Source: Thiomargarita sp. (GTDB lineage Bacteria > Pseudomonadota > Gammaproteobacteria > Beggiatoales > Beggiatoaceae). From it: a stretch of 41,303 nucleotides of DNA. Below the pieces are notes generated by a model that made no database searches, had not been told where the DNA came from, and worked only from the letters and a program-made list of their open reading frames with translations. The position numbers and the translations under genes were made by a program. The first letter of the stretch is position 1, and every line of letters begins with the position of its first letter. This document shows, piece after piece, positions 24,367 to 34,724 of the stretch. The stretch is from the NCBI GenBank assembly GCA_022729575.1, contig DZAL01000034.1, positions 1 through 41,303 of the forward strand, given 5' to 3'.

Positions 24367-26304
24367 TCACAATGCCTGCTTTGGCCAAATCACATCTAAC
24401 GTATCTGGGTTAAGCACTTCCATTTGCAATGATTGGCCTGTGACATAGAATAAGACCACAGCATTTTGATTAGAAAATTTTTGCACCGACGCACTCCAAG
24501 GCACTAATTCCCGTCCCGAATAGGGTGCTCCGGCGGCCCCGTTGGTAATTTGGTATAACGGACGAAATTTAGGATAGTTTCTAATATCCTCATGCTCCCA
24601 GCCGTTAGGATATAGCGGCGTGTCTTTGGTAATTTTGAGAATATTAAAATTATGCTCGTCACCGGCTAATATCGCTACCACTTTGGGACTCTGCATCAGA
24701 ATTTGGAGAAATTTATCGCGTTGCTCAATAATACCGTGAGTAATCAAATTATCACCTTCCACACTGGATTTCACCACCGCCCGCGGTGCGTTGTTACCAT
24801 GATACCACATACTGTCTTGGACATGATTACCATTGGGTAAAGCGGGCGCGTGTTGGGTGACAAAAATGAAATCCAAGGCCGGATTTTGTTCTAATTGATT
24901 TAAGGTCGTTTCTAACCAGGCCAATTGCTGATCCATGAGATAGCCATGCAGATTACCACCGGTAAAGGGTGATTCTTCCAGTGTGGGTGAATACCAGTAG
25001 TCGGTGTTGAGGACCACCATGGCGATGTTGTCATAGAGATAGTAAAAGACATTTTCGGCGTAACTGGGAAAATCTTGAACCACGGGATGGGGGTCATAAG
25101 GGCTGTCATCTTCGCTCACGGGACCGTTGGTTGGATTAACAAATTGACGAGCAAACATGGCTTCCGCCGAAGCGGTGGCATAAGGAAAAGCGTCGACGGA
25201 AATGCCATATTTCCCGCGACCCGTGAAAATGTGCAAGAGGGAGTCGTGATTGCCCATGGTGGTGAGAATTGGTAAATAATGGGCAAACGGTTCCATCACT
25301 CGTTTCCAATTTCGAAACTGAAGTCGAGTTAGGTCGACACTGTTTGAATAACCTCTGATTAAGTCGCCGCTGAATTGGAGAAAGGCGGCGTTTTTAAGCC
25401 GTGCTAAGGCGGCAATTTTTTTCAAAATGTAGGCGTTGACTCCTTCCATTTGTTGCTCGCCACCGCCAGATTTGCCTTGTCGCGAATCACAGGCATAGGC
25501 AAATACCATGGGTTGGCGACTGCCAGGTAAAGGAGCCGTAGTCACGGTATAACTTTCGGTATAACTGGAATTACCCTGGCCGGTCGTTACGGTATACATA
25601 TATTCCGTGGCGGGTGATAAGTGAGTGAGCGTCATTTCATGGTGAGTGGCTGGGGTGTCTGCCATCACCACTTGGACTCGACAAGGGTAGTTGGATTGAG
25701 GATGAATGGAAACGGTAGCGACGGTAGGTTGGAAAGTGTCAAAGGAGATTCGTAGGCTGTGGTCAAATTGACCGTCGGCGGCAAAGTGTACAAAAGGACC
25801 TTCGATAATGGAAGCCGGATTGACTTGAATCGGACATTTGCCCGTAAAACCAATTTTGCCGTCATACAGTAACAAACCATCGGCTTGCTCAACTCGATAA
25901 CCTAATACGCCACGACCTTGAGTGGTCCAATCCACAATGTCATAAACGCCACGGAGTTTGTCACACAAGGGGACTTGTGCTTCGCCATCGCGGATGGGGA
26001 CGGTGGTATCATAAAATATGGTCTGCGGATAACGACCGTCAGTGAATTTGATGAAGCCATAATGTAATTTGCCCTGGAGAGTTCCAAAATGAAATTGAAT
26101 CCCTTGGTCAGTGCCTTCGGGATGGCCCATTAATTGGGTTAAGGTCCAGGGTGATTCTATGGGTTTGAATGGATATTGTTGGGTTTTATTTATTAAGAGC
26201 AGGTTGCCGTTATTTTCTACAATGTTGGGATGAAGCGAAGGAATATCGATGGCGTAACTGTGGCCGGTGAGGAGGCTGAGGAGAATAAAGGTATTAGTTT
26301 TCAT
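24367..26304 (-). CDS. Exported calcineurin-like metallophosphoesterase (purple acid phosphatase-like)
   Basis: 645 aa, ATG at 26304 with AGGAA 8-9 nt upstream. A short signal peptide (MKTNTFILLSLLTGHSYA) directs export. A beta-sandwich N-terminal region (about 170-255, VSIHPQSNYPCRVQVVMADT, TEYMYTVTTG) matches the fibronectin-like domain of purple acid phosphatases. The catalytic region shows Asp273 in CDSRQG, Asp314 in SGDLIRG, Asn352-His353-Asp354 in GNHD, His in TQHAP and a final AGDEHN. The usual last motif is GHxH; here the first His position is Asp (GDEH). It likely hydrolyses phosphate esters in the periplasm or outside the cell; the substrate is unknown. It is a single gene flanked by hairpin repeats and palindromes. 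Confidence 0.88.
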   Translation of the reverse strand: MKTNTFILLSLLTGHSYAIDIPSLHPNIVENNGNLLLINKTQQYPFKPIESPWTLTQLMGHPEGTDQGIQFHFGTLQGKLHYGFIKFTDGRYPQTIFYDTTVPIRDGEAQVPLCDKLRGVYDIVDWTTQGRGVLGYRVEQADGLLLYDGKIGFTGKCPIQVNPASIIEGPFVHFAADGQFDHSLRISFDTFQPTVATVSIHPQSNYPCRVQVVMADTPATHHEMTLTHLSPATEYMYTVTTGQGNSSYTESYTVTTAPLPGSRQPMVFAYACDSRQGKSGGGEQQMEGVNAYILKKIAALARLKNAAFLQFSGDLIRGYSNSVDLTRLQFRNWKRVMEPFAHYLPILTTMGNHDSLLHIFTGRGKYGISVDAFPYATASAEAMFARQFVNPTNGPVSEDDSPYDPHPVVQDFPSYAENVFYYLYDNIAMVVLNTDYWYSPTLEESPFTGGNLHGYLMDQQLAWLETTLNQLEQNPALDFIFVTQHAPALPNGNHVQDSMWYHGNNAPRAVVKSSVEGDNLITHGIIEQRDKFLQILMQSPKVVAILAGDEHNFNILKITKDTPLYPNGWEHEDIRNYPKFRPLYQITNGAAGAPYSGRELVPWSASVQKFSNQNAVVLFYVTGQSLQMEVLNPDTLDVIWPKQAL

Positions 26305-26354
26305 TTGGCGATTCCTGTTTATTTATTTATTTTTATTACGTCAAATTTGAACCT

Positions 26355-26431
26355 AGATTTGACAACTTTTTGAAAGTTGTCAAATCTAAAATCCGTCGAG
26401 ATTTGACAACTTTTTGAAAGTTGTCAAATCT
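26355..26431. repeat. Two copies of the 33-bp palindrome
   Basis: Copies at 26355-26387 and 26399-26431, both with centre TTTTTGAAA, fill the gap between the adhesin stop and the metallophosphoesterase start. Confidence 0.95.
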
Positions 26432-26442
26432 AAAATCATCAT

Positions 26443-29400
26443 CTATTTATCCCCGCCATTATACACTACCGTACCATTTTGTAAACGATACCCCCAATAA
26501 ATAATATATTTTCCGGTTTCAAAATGGTTAGTTTCAAAACCAGGAAGGGAATTTAGCACCGCTGGCAAAGTTACTTGGGGTAAGATAACCTTGAGAATAA
26601 CTGAAGAATTATCCCATTCTTCCCAACGGGGTAATTTATCCGAGTCGGTTTGACGGAGCAGTACGACCATCATAATATCCGCCAATTGTCCAATGTCGGT
26701 GGGTGCCACCAGTAACGTGGTGGTCTTGCCAACGAAAGAGGAGGTTGGTGAGCCAAATGGACCTCGCGGTGGCGCAGTGTCACTGATAAATAGCGAGCGC
26801 GTGGCGCCCGTTTCTAGCGACGTGCTGGTGTCGGCTACCGTCAACTGTACCGGGTCTAATCCATTGAAAATAATCACGTTCTCATCTAACAGATGATAAC
26901 CGACAAACACCTGGAATTTACCTGGTAGGTTTGCTAAATTACCCAAATAAATAGGAATCTCCATGGTCTTCGGTAACTGGTGATAATGTTGGGCGGGGAC
27001 TAAACTGCTCAGTTTGCCATCCCAAGGGGACCAGAGATAACCTTGGCGGACATAGCTGTATAAATCTCCGCTGTCAGCCGGTTGATAAGTGGCTACGATT
27101 AAGATATTGGCCGGTTGTCCGACATGCAAAGAATCTATGCGTACAAAGGTACTCACATTTATCCCTTCTTGAGTCTCAAACAAGAGGTCATTGCCAATTT
27201 TAGCGTCCATCCCTTTTTGGCCGTTGTGTACAAAGGGTTCAAAATAGGCAGTGCTATAAACCTCCTGACTGGTGATAGTCTTAGGTGAATCACTTCGCAA
27301 GTCAACACTGGCCGCGTTGCCAATATAAAAATGAATGGGCGTTTTGCCGTTATAAATTATCGTCTCATTGCTCAAGCGATAGCCGACGAAGACAGTGTAT
27401 TCACCTGGCGCAAAACTTAAATCACCTTTATAAATCGGCACTTCCAAAAATTCCGGCAGTTTCGAATAATGTTTCGCCACCGAAAAACTGTCTAAGCGAC
27501 CATCCCACTTCACCCAGTTTTCACCATCATAGACATAATCAGTTTCATTGGTCAAAGTAGTATACACGCCCAATAATAGAATATCCGCTACTAAACCGAT
27601 ATGCTTTGGCGCCACGATAGTGGTATTCGCTATGGTCAAGGTTTTTGCTTCCTCGTGTGAGAACATGCGATGATTCAGTGTGCGTTTGTCGCCGATACTC
27701 AATTGGCCAATAAAGCAATCGGGACTTTCTATCGATTCTCCTTTGGCATCAAAGCCCCAAGCATTGTCGCCGCAGTTATCTTGGTCAAAAGTGGCATCAG
27801 CGCCTACAAGCGGTTGCCCTTTCCATAGCAACGTACCATCCTCACCCACGGTTAGCGGATTATCAGCAGTGGCCAGGTCCCACTCACCGGGAATCACTTT
27901 AATATTGATGGAGGTCTGATGCGCTGGATTAGCTTGGTCAATAATCACGGCTTCGGTATTGCCTACACTGAGACCGGTCAAGGTAATTTCACCGGTGCCG
28001 GTATTACCTAATGGAATCCAAGAAGTTAAGGCGACTAGGTCCGGGTCAGGCGTTTGGCTCAGAGATAATCGTCCTTGACCACCGGCCACCGTCACGCTTA
28101 AGGTTTGTCCCACTTTAATGGTCGTCAACAGAGCTTCAATGCCGAAATGACTGGGCGTGGTCGTTTCCACCGTTTCCGAATTATCGTCCGCCGGTATCAC
28201 TTTAATCTGAATGGTTGCGGTTTTCGACGGTGCGGCACTATCGACAATTAATAGTTTAGTGGTACCCACTTTCAGTCCTTTGAAGGTTAATTCACCAGCA
28301 CCTTTACCTTGTGGTTGCCAAGATTCTAAGGACACCAGGTCACGATTGGGTAATTCTTTCAACAGTAAATCACCTTGACCATCGGCTAAACCTAGACCGA
28401 CGGTTTGGCCGACCTTGATGGTCAGGATTAAGGTTTTAAATTGTAATCCTGACGCATCACCATCAGTGGTTTGACAATCGCTACAACATACTTGACAAGG
28501 GGCTAAATTATAACAAGCGCCGCCGTTACTGTTGGGCGTGGATGGAGTTTGCGCATCGTCATCGCGAATAATGACCATGGTATTAGCCAATGCGCCGATA
28601 ATAGCGTTGCCGGTGGGATTCAATAATTTAAGAGACAAGGACTCTCCTTCTTCAAACAGTTTATCGTCTTGCACCGGTAAAGTAATTATCTTATCGCGGC
28701 AATCGCCGGCGGCCCAGGATAAAGTGCCATTGAGGCTAGTATAATCCGCAGGTGCTTTGGCCGAGCCATCCGCGGAGAGGTAATCGACGGTGACGGCACC
28801 ATCACAACCGCCGGTACGAGTGACAGTAATCTGGGTCGTTGGGGTGCCAAATTCATCCACAATATAATTGGGGGACGAAAATTGGATAACGCCATGATTA
28901 ATTTGATAATTATCTCTTTCTAGGAGTGGGTAACAAGTGAGGCTTTTAGTCACGGTCACTTGGCCATCATAACAATCTTCATCGCCTTGGAAGCCGATTA
29001 ATTTGAAACCAGGTTCTGGCGTGACTTGGAGTTTTACCACGGTGCCTAGTGGATAATGGGCGGTGGATTTGGCGCCATAGCTATGTTGGGGAGTGATTTG
29101 AATCCCGACCGGGTCACTGACAATGGTGACTTTATGCACGGTCAGATTTTGAATGGTCAAGGTTTCTTCACCCTCTTCTGGTGGCACTGGCGGTTGTTCC
29201 AAGTCAAAAGTCGCAATACAACTCTTATCGCTGTCCATCAGGATATTCACCGCCGATTCGGCGCCCAAACAATGTATCGCCCAACCAATAAATTGAGAGC
29301 CAGGGTCGGGGAGGGCGGTTACAGTGAGTAGCGTGTTATGTGGATAAACACTGATACAAGTGGGACCACAGTCTATGCCTGGGACATTACTGGTTATCGT

Positions 29401-32400
29401 ACCATTGCCCAAGCCACTTTTCGTGATAATGAGACGATGCTGGTCTGGGGAGAGGGTGGGCAAGGTTTCAAAAGTGGCCAGGCAGGTTTTGGCTTGATTC
29501 ATAGTGATTAAAACGGTACTGGCGGTGCCATTGCAATCACCACTCCAACCCGTGAAGGTGAAGCCAGGTTGAGGGGTAGCGGTGGCACTGACTAGGACAT
29601 TGCTGGGATAGCCAGTTTCACAATGGTTACCGCAGTCAATTCCCACCGGTTGCGTGGTGACCGTACCTTCGCCTTGGGTTTCTACCGTCAGTTTAAATTT
29701 AGGTAGTGAGAGTAAGTTGAAATAAGCCAGGCAATGCACGTCTTTATTCATCATCACATTGCTATCATTACAATCACTGTCTCCACCCCAGCCAGTAAAT
29801 TCTGACTCTGGGTTGGGGGTCGCTTGGAGACTAACGGAGATACCGTTATTATAAGTGGCTTGGCAGGTGGGATTGGTATTGTTGCAATTAATTCCGGCCG
29901 GGAGACTGACCACGTTACCCGTGCCATTGCCGCTAAAGGCAATAAATAAGGTATGAGGTGGGGTGGTTACGGGTTGGGCGGCCACGTTAATAGTCACGGT
30001 GGCCGTATTGCATTGATTGAGAGTGTCACATATTTGATAAGTGAAAGTGTCGGTCCCGGTAAAATCGGGATGGGGAGTATAAGTGAGGGTGTTATTAGGA
30101 TTGACCGTGACACTGCCATTCTGGGGAGGCGTGGCAATGGTTAAAGTACCGGTGCCGTTAGGGTCGTTGTCTAACACGGCGATGGTCACGGGTTGGGTGC
30201 CGCTGGTGTTAGCGGTGTCGTTGCTGACTGTGGGGGGCTGTGGTGCCACGTCCACCGTGATGGTGGCAGTAGTGCAGACTCCTTGCGTGTCACAGACTTG
30301 ATAGGTGAAAATGTCTTGACCACTGAAGCCCGGATTGGGGACATAAGTGATGGTGCCATCAGGATTAACTTTGGCTTGACCATTTTTCGGTGGGGAGATA
30401 ATGACTAAACTATTGGGGTCGACATTGTGGTCATTAGCTAACACGGGAATAGTGACGGGTTGACCAGCGACCGCCGTGGCCTGGTCATTATTGAGGATGA
30501 CCTTAGCCGGATTGGGAGGCGTTACCGGTGGTGCGGTCACGGTCACGGTAGCGGTAGCCGTTTTACAATTATTTCCCGACGAATCACACACTTGATAGGT
30601 AAAGGTGTCAGTCCCCGTAAAAGTGGGGTCCGTTGGGGTATAAGTCACCGTCCCATCAGGATTTTTGGTAACCGTACCATGCGCCGGTTGGGCGGTGATA
30701 GTCAGAGTTTTAGGGTCCACATTTTGGTCATTGGCTAAAATGGGTATGGTTACGGGTTTATCGGAGGTGGTGGTGGCTGAGTCGTTCTGTAGCGCAGGGG
30801 GGAGTGCGGGAATAGCCGTGATGGTAACGGTGACGGTAGCCGTAGCGCATTTAGTAGCCGAGTTACACACCGTATAATTGAACGTATCAGTTCCAGTATA
30901 ACCAGATTTAGGCGTGTAAACCAAGGTCCCATCGGTCTTCACTGTCACCGTGCCATTGGCTGGCGTGGTGGTAGTGATAGTTGCGGGAGGAGCATTTAGC
31001 ACGTTTTGGTCATTAGTGAGCGGTGACACGGTGACCGGGGTATCACGAGGAGTGCTGGCAGTATCATCAACGGCAACGATGGGTGGTGCCACGGTAATCG
31101 TGACGGTAGCGGTGGCACATTTGTCAGTCGCATTACACACCGTATAATTGAACGTATCAGTTCCCACATAGTTGGACTTGGGCGTGTAGGCCACCGTGCC
31201 ATCAGTATTCACTTTCACGGTACCATTGGCAGGCGTGGTGGTAGTGATAGTGGCAGGAGGAGCATTTAGCAGGTTTTGGTCATTAGTGAGCGGTGACACG
31301 GTGACCGGGGTATTCATAGGCGTTTCGGCCGTATCATTCACTGCTTTGGGTATTGGAGCCGTAATAGTGACCGTGACCGTGGCACTACTGCATTGATTAG
31401 CCGAATTGCAAACTTGATAAGTGAATGTGTCAGTGCCGACAAATTTGGGGTCGCTGGGGGTATAAATAATGGTGTTATTATTGTTATCAATTTCAACTGT
31501 TCCTTTGCCTGGTGTTTGAACTTCAATGATAATCGGAGCATTAGTATCATTCTTCAATACTTCGATAACTGCTGGTTCAACTGAGGTGGTAGTTGCTTGG
31601 TCATTATTAGCTACTGGTAAGGGCGGTGTTGAATCGGAAATGGTCACTGCTACCTTTGCGGTGTATTTACAATCCGTTTTATTGAAAATGTCACAAACGG
31701 TATAAGTGAAGGTATCTACGCCAACATAGCCAGTAGTTGGAGTATAAGTGACCGTACCATCAGGATTATGTACCACTGTGCCATGAGCAGGAAGAGAAGG
31801 AAAAGTCATGGTAGTGGTGGCCACTACAGCGATGTCATTATCTAACACCGGAATAGTCACGGGCACATTGGTAACGGTGCTAATAGCATCATTCACCGGG
31901 ACCGGTGGGAGAGTAACTAGAATTATTACTATCCCGTCTCCCGTAACCGTGCTACTATTTAAATCTTTAGCTTCGACACTCACGGCCCCCTTAGTATCTT
32001 TAGCTTGATAATAAAACGTGCTGACCCCGACAAAATTTTGAGCAGGTTTGAAGTAGAGATTGTTGATGTCAGTAAGAGAAAGTGATTGTCCCTCAGTAAT
32101 TGCGCTACTACCGCTCCCCAAATATAATATTCCTTCGTCAGCAGGGGGAAGCGTGGTAATACTGTAACTCGCCACATTGTCACCGGTATCGGGGTCAGTA
32201 GCATTCAAGGGATTATTTCCCAATGAAAAGCTGGTCCCATTATTGGGATTGGTGACGGCGGGTAGTAGCTTGTATTCAGGCACAGGGGGACGATTGCCCA
32301 GGGTGACGGGAATAGTGACAGTAGCAATATTGCTGATGGCTTTAGGTATATCGGTCGCGAAATAGGTAAAGGTAGCGTTACCAGTAAAAGTGGCATTGGG

Positions 32401-34695
32401 TTTGAAATAGAGATTATTTAAATCGGTAATTGTAAGCACTTCTCCATTTGAAATCACTTGCTTTCCAGGGAGATCAGGATTGCCTAAATATAGCACCCCT
32501 TGACTGGATAACGGTATAGTTTTGATGGTGTATTGACTAATATCATTACCTGTGTCAGTCACAGGAAAATAAGTACTTAGCAATGGCAAGGTAGTGTCAT
32601 TAGGTGTTGAAGGAGTGGTAAAGTCATTGGCTTGTGGCGGATGACTGGGAGCAGGATTAAAAGTGATAAACGAATCCGTAGCTGTTTCGCTAGTGGCATC
32701 CCCTTTGGCACCTTGAGGGTTAGTGACATCAGCAGGGCGCGTAATCTTGACCGAGTTGTTGACAATACTTCCCGGAGCCAAAGTAGATTTGACGGTGCCC
32801 GTGATAGTGAAAGTGGCACTGCTACCTTTCGTTAACTCATTCATCACTAAATTAATATCACCTGTACTACTGGGGGTAGTGCAACTACTACTGATACTAC
32901 TGGGAGTACAATTCCATGAAGCACCTGTGATGGTTGACGGAATATTATCTTCCACCTTTATTCCTGTGGCAGCACTGGGTCCATCGTTATAAACTGTGAT
33001 GGTATAAGTAATGGCTTGACCAGGGGTTGGATTAGCCGGGCTATGCGTTTTGGACACTTGAAGATCTGCTTGCCGAATAACTATCTTAGCCGCCAAAACT
33101 ATCTCCGCAGTCGTCACCGCGGTCCAGGTGTCGATACCCTTAAGATTACCAAAGTCGCTACTAAACGCTTGTACGGGGTTAAGACTATCAATTCCAGCCA
33201 ATGCTGAGAGTGGATTAGGAGGAGTTCCACCAATTAAACCGGCATTATTGTAATAAACTTTACCGGGAATGACGGTACTTGGAGCGGCCCGGTCAAGGCG
33301 TTTAATATAGATTCCTTTTGGATTGTTTTCGATGTCCAAAAATGGAAAATGAATATCATCGATGCTTAAACTAATGTTAGCACCATAACCACTATCAGAG
33401 GGGGGCACTGCATTATTATTGCCATCTAATCCATCCCAAGCTACCGTATTGGTACCATTTACCGCGGGTCCTGTCAGGATGCGGTCATTGGCATCACCAT
33501 AGATGCCATTTTGATTGACATCAATTTTTAAGAGGTAAGTGGCAGAGGCAGCCGTGGTATCAAACTTAAAATTACCGCCTAATGGGTCGGTGCCAGCTTG
33601 GTTGAAAGTACCTTCTACTCCCGCAAATTGAAAATTATTTACCACCGGCATGGTCGGCTGGTCAGACAATAACCAGGTATTGGTGCCTGACACGGCAAGT
33701 AAATCGTCATTAGTCGCTATGTTGGCGGTTAGCGGTAGAGTGAGATCTGGAGGGTTAAAAAACATCTTATGAGTAATATCAGCGGCAGTAGTGGCAGTAG
33801 TGGCAGTATCTGGATTAGAGGGTCGGTGAAATTTAGCATTCTTCCCTAGTAATACTGATTTAAATAAAGATTTTCCATTATCATCCTGGTCAGTAAATCC
33901 CTTGTTATTGGCAAAAAAAGTAAACATCATAGGTTCTACCCCATTCAAATTAATTTCATAGAGGAAACCTTGATTGGTGAGGACATAAATCTTGGAGTAT
34001 AAAAATTTGCTTTTGGCCACGACGGTCATGGGCAAATAATTAACGTAAGCGCGTCCTTTTTTCTGAGTATTCCAATCATCTTCGGTGGTCATCACCGTCA
34101 CATCCCAGGCGGCGGCCGTGACTCCTTGAGTCGCATCGGTGGGAAATTGGGCCGTGACTAGGGTTGATTTAGGGTAATTATTACTTCCTGTGGCAAATTC
34201 CTTGGGGGTGTGAAATTCTACTTCATAGATACCTGTTTCAGTCGCTTTAAATTTGCAGGGGAGGTAACCGGTAGGATTACCAAGCGTTTTAGGACCAGCG
34301 ACTTCTTTCGCTAGAGTATTAATCCAACCTTCACCCGTATTTTTGACATCGCAGGTACCAACGATGCCATTGGGACTACGATAGACAATGTCTAAGGCCG
34401 GATCTGGTGCGGTATTATAAACACTGGAGCCAAGATAGACCCATTCTCCAGCGTTAACAAAAGTTTTCACTATTCCTTTGCGCGGAATTGAATTGGGGGT
34501 TTGGCTAGAAAATTCTAAAAAGGCACGATATCCTTGTCCGCCGGCACTAACTATCAATTCTCGACTCCCTTCGGCGTTAACTACGGGGGAGGTTAGTAAG
34601 AGTAATAACCAAAATTCCAGTAACAATATCAGACTCTTTGACGGGTGTCCAAAACATGTTTTGGACTCCAAACCTTTTAATGTGGTGGGGTACAT
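26443..34695 (-). CDS. 2750-aa secreted adhesin-like protein with cadherin-like, InlB-type and Calx-beta repeats
   Basis: ATG at 34695 with GGAG 8 nt upstream. The signal peptide core is ILLLEFWLLLLLTSPVVNA; residues 10-17 before it are encoded by a palindromic repeat. An N-terminal region to about 540 has no family I recognise. Then come DUF11 (about 543-660), two divergent cadherin-like domains, and seven tandem VCBS/tandem-95-like domains of about 90 aa to about 1575. Each of the seven ends in a CxxxxC- or CxxxxxC-type pair (QVCNSANQC, TVCNATDKC). Four divergent InlB-type repeats follow (about 1580-1925, GIDCGxxC and WSGDC/WGGDxDC motifs). A Calx-beta domain (about 1933-2055), a Cys-rich linker (CQVCCSDC), two BIg2-like domains, and three copies of an unassigned domain ending GYRL..GT.VYNG complete it. 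Likely cell-surface or secreted and adhesive; no anchor was recognised. Confidence 0.88.
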   Translation of the reverse strand: MYPTTLKGLESKTCFGHPSKSLILLLEFWLLLLLTSPVVNAEGSRELIVSAGGQGYRAFLEFSSQTPNSIPRKGIVKTFVNAGEWVYLGSSVYNTAPDPALDIVYRSPNGIVGTCDVKNTGEGWINTLAKEVAGPKTLGNPTGYLPCKFKATETGIYEVEFHTPKEFATGSNNYPKSTLVTAQFPTDATQGVTAAAWDVTVMTTEDDWNTQKKGRAYVNYLPMTVVAKSKFLYSKIYVLTNQGFLYEINLNGVEPMMFTFFANNKGFTDQDDNGKSLFKSVLLGKNAKFHRPSNPDTATTATTAADITHKMFFNPPDLTLPLTANIATNDDLLAVSGTNTWLLSDQPTMPVVNNFQFAGVEGTFNQAGTDPLGGNFKFDTTAASATYLLKIDVNQNGIYGDANDRILTGPAVNGTNTVAWDGLDGNNNAVPPSDSGYGANISLSIDDIHFPFLDIENNPKGIYIKRLDRAAPSTVIPGKVYYNNAGLIGGTPPNPLSALAGIDSLNPVQAFSSDFGNLKGIDTWTAVTTAEIVLAAKIVIRQADLQVSKTHSPANPTPGQAITYTITVYNDGPSAATGIKVEDNIPSTITGASWNCTPSSISSSCTTPSSTGDINLVMNELTKGSSATFTITGTVKSTLAPGSIVNNSVKITRPADVTNPQGAKGDATSETATDSFITFNPAPSHPPQANDFTTPSTPNDTTLPLLSTYFPVTDTGNDISQYTIKTIPLSSQGVLYLGNPDLPGKQVISNGEVLTITDLNNLYFKPNATFTGNATFTYFATDIPKAISNIATVTIPVTLGNRPPVPEYKLLPAVTNPNNGTSFSLGNNPLNATDPDTGDNVASYSITTLPPADEGILYLGSGSSAITEGQSLSLTDINNLYFKPAQNFVGVSTFYYQAKDTKGAVSVEAKDLNSSTVTGDGIVIILVTLPPVPVNDAISTVTNVPVTIPVLDNDIAVVATTTMTFPSLPAHGTVVHNPDGTVTYTPTTGYVGVDTFTYTVCDIFNKTDCKYTAKVAVTISDSTPPLPVANNDQATTTSVEPAVIEVLKNDTNAPIIIEVQTPGKGTVEIDNNNNTIIYTPSDPKFVGTDTFTYQVCNSANQCSSATVTVTITAPIPKAVNDTAETPMNTPVTVSPLTNDQNLLNAPPATITTTTPANGTVKVNTDGTVAYTPKSNYVGTDTFNYTVCNATDKCATATVTITVAPPIVAVDDTASTPRDTPVTVSPLTNDQNVLNAPPATITTTTPANGTVTVKTDGTLVYTPKSGYTGTDTFNYTVCNSATKCATATVTVTITAIPALPPALQNDSATTTSDKPVTIPILANDQNVDPKTLTITAQPAHGTVTKNPDGTVTYTPTDPTFTGTDTFTYQVCDSSGNNCKTATATVTVTAPPVTPPNPAKVILNNDQATAVAGQPVTIPVLANDHNVDPNSLVIISPPKNGQAKVNPDGTITYVPNPGFSGQDIFTYQVCDTQGVCTTATITVDVAPQPPTVSNDTANTSGTQPVTIAVLDNDPNGTGTLTIATPPQNGSVTVNPNNTLTYTPHPDFTGTDTFTYQICDTLNQCNTATVTINVAAQPVTTPPHTLFIAFSGNGTGNVVSLPAGINCNNTNPTCQATYNNGISVSLQATPNPESEFTGWGGDSDCNDSNVMMNKDVHCLAYFNLLSLPKFKLTVETQGEGTVTTQPVGIDCGNHCETGYPSNVLVSATATPQPGFTFTGWSGDCNGTASTVLITMNQAKTCLATFETLPTLSPDQHRLIITKSGLGNGTITSNVPGIDCGPTCISVYPHNTLLTVTALPDPGSQFIGWAIHCLGAESAVNILMDSDKSCIATFDLEQPPVPPEEGEETLTIQNLTVHKVTIVSDPVGIQITPQHSYGAKSTAHYPLGTVVKLQVTPEPGFKLIGFQGDEDCYDGQVTVTKSLTCYPLLERDNYQINHGVIQFSSPNYIVDEFGTPTTQITVTRTGGCDGAVTVDYLSADGSAKAPADYTSLNGTLSWAAGDCRDKIITLPVQDDKLFEEGESLSLKLLNPTGNAIIGALANTMVIIRDDDAQTPSTPNSNGGACYNLAPCQVCCSDCQTTDGDASGLQFKTLILTIKVGQTVGLGLADGQGDLLLKELPNRDLVSLESWQPQGKGAGELTFKGLKVGTTKLLIVDSAAPSKTATIQIKVIPADDNSETVETTTPSHFGIEALLTTIKVGQTLSVTVAGGQGRLSLSQTPDPDLVALTSWIPLGNTGTGEITLTGLSVGNTEAVIIDQANPAHQTSINIKVIPGEWDLATADNPLTVGEDGTLLWKGQPLVGADATFDQDNCGDNAWGFDAKGESIESPDCFIGQLSIGDKRTLNHRMFSHEEAKTLTIANTTIVAPKHIGLVADILLLGVYTTLTNETDYVYDGENWVKWDGRLDSFSVAKHYSKLPEFLEVPIYKGDLSFAPGEYTVFVGYRLSNETIIYNGKTPIHFYIGNAASVDLRSDSPKTITSQEVYSTAYFEPFVHNGQKGMDAKIGNDLLFETQEGINVSTFVRIDSLHVGQPANILIVATYQPADSGDLYSYVRQGYLWSPWDGKLSSLVPAQHYHQLPKTMEIPIYLGNLANLPGKFQVFVGYHLLDENVIIFNGLDPVQLTVADTSTSLETGATRSLFISDTAPPRGPFGSPTSSFVGKTTTLLVAPTDIGQLADIMMVVLLRQTDSDKLPRWEEWDNSSVILKVILPQVTLPAVLNSLPGFETNHFETGKYIIYWGYRLQNGTVVYNGGDK
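34647..34666. repeat. Palindrome inside the adhesin signal-peptide coding region
   Basis: GTCCAAAACATGTTTTGGAC is a perfect 20-bp palindrome in frame, encoding residues 10-17. The same sequence, extended to 30 bp, lies in front of dxs at 36079-36108. Confidence 0.9.
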
Positions 34696-34724
34696 AATTT
34701 TTTCTCCGCTAATTGGACAATTTT

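Noticed and set aside
26355..26431. Rho-independent terminators made by the 33-bp palindromes
   Set aside because: Stems are present, but no T-run follows, and the same units also lie upstream of genes.
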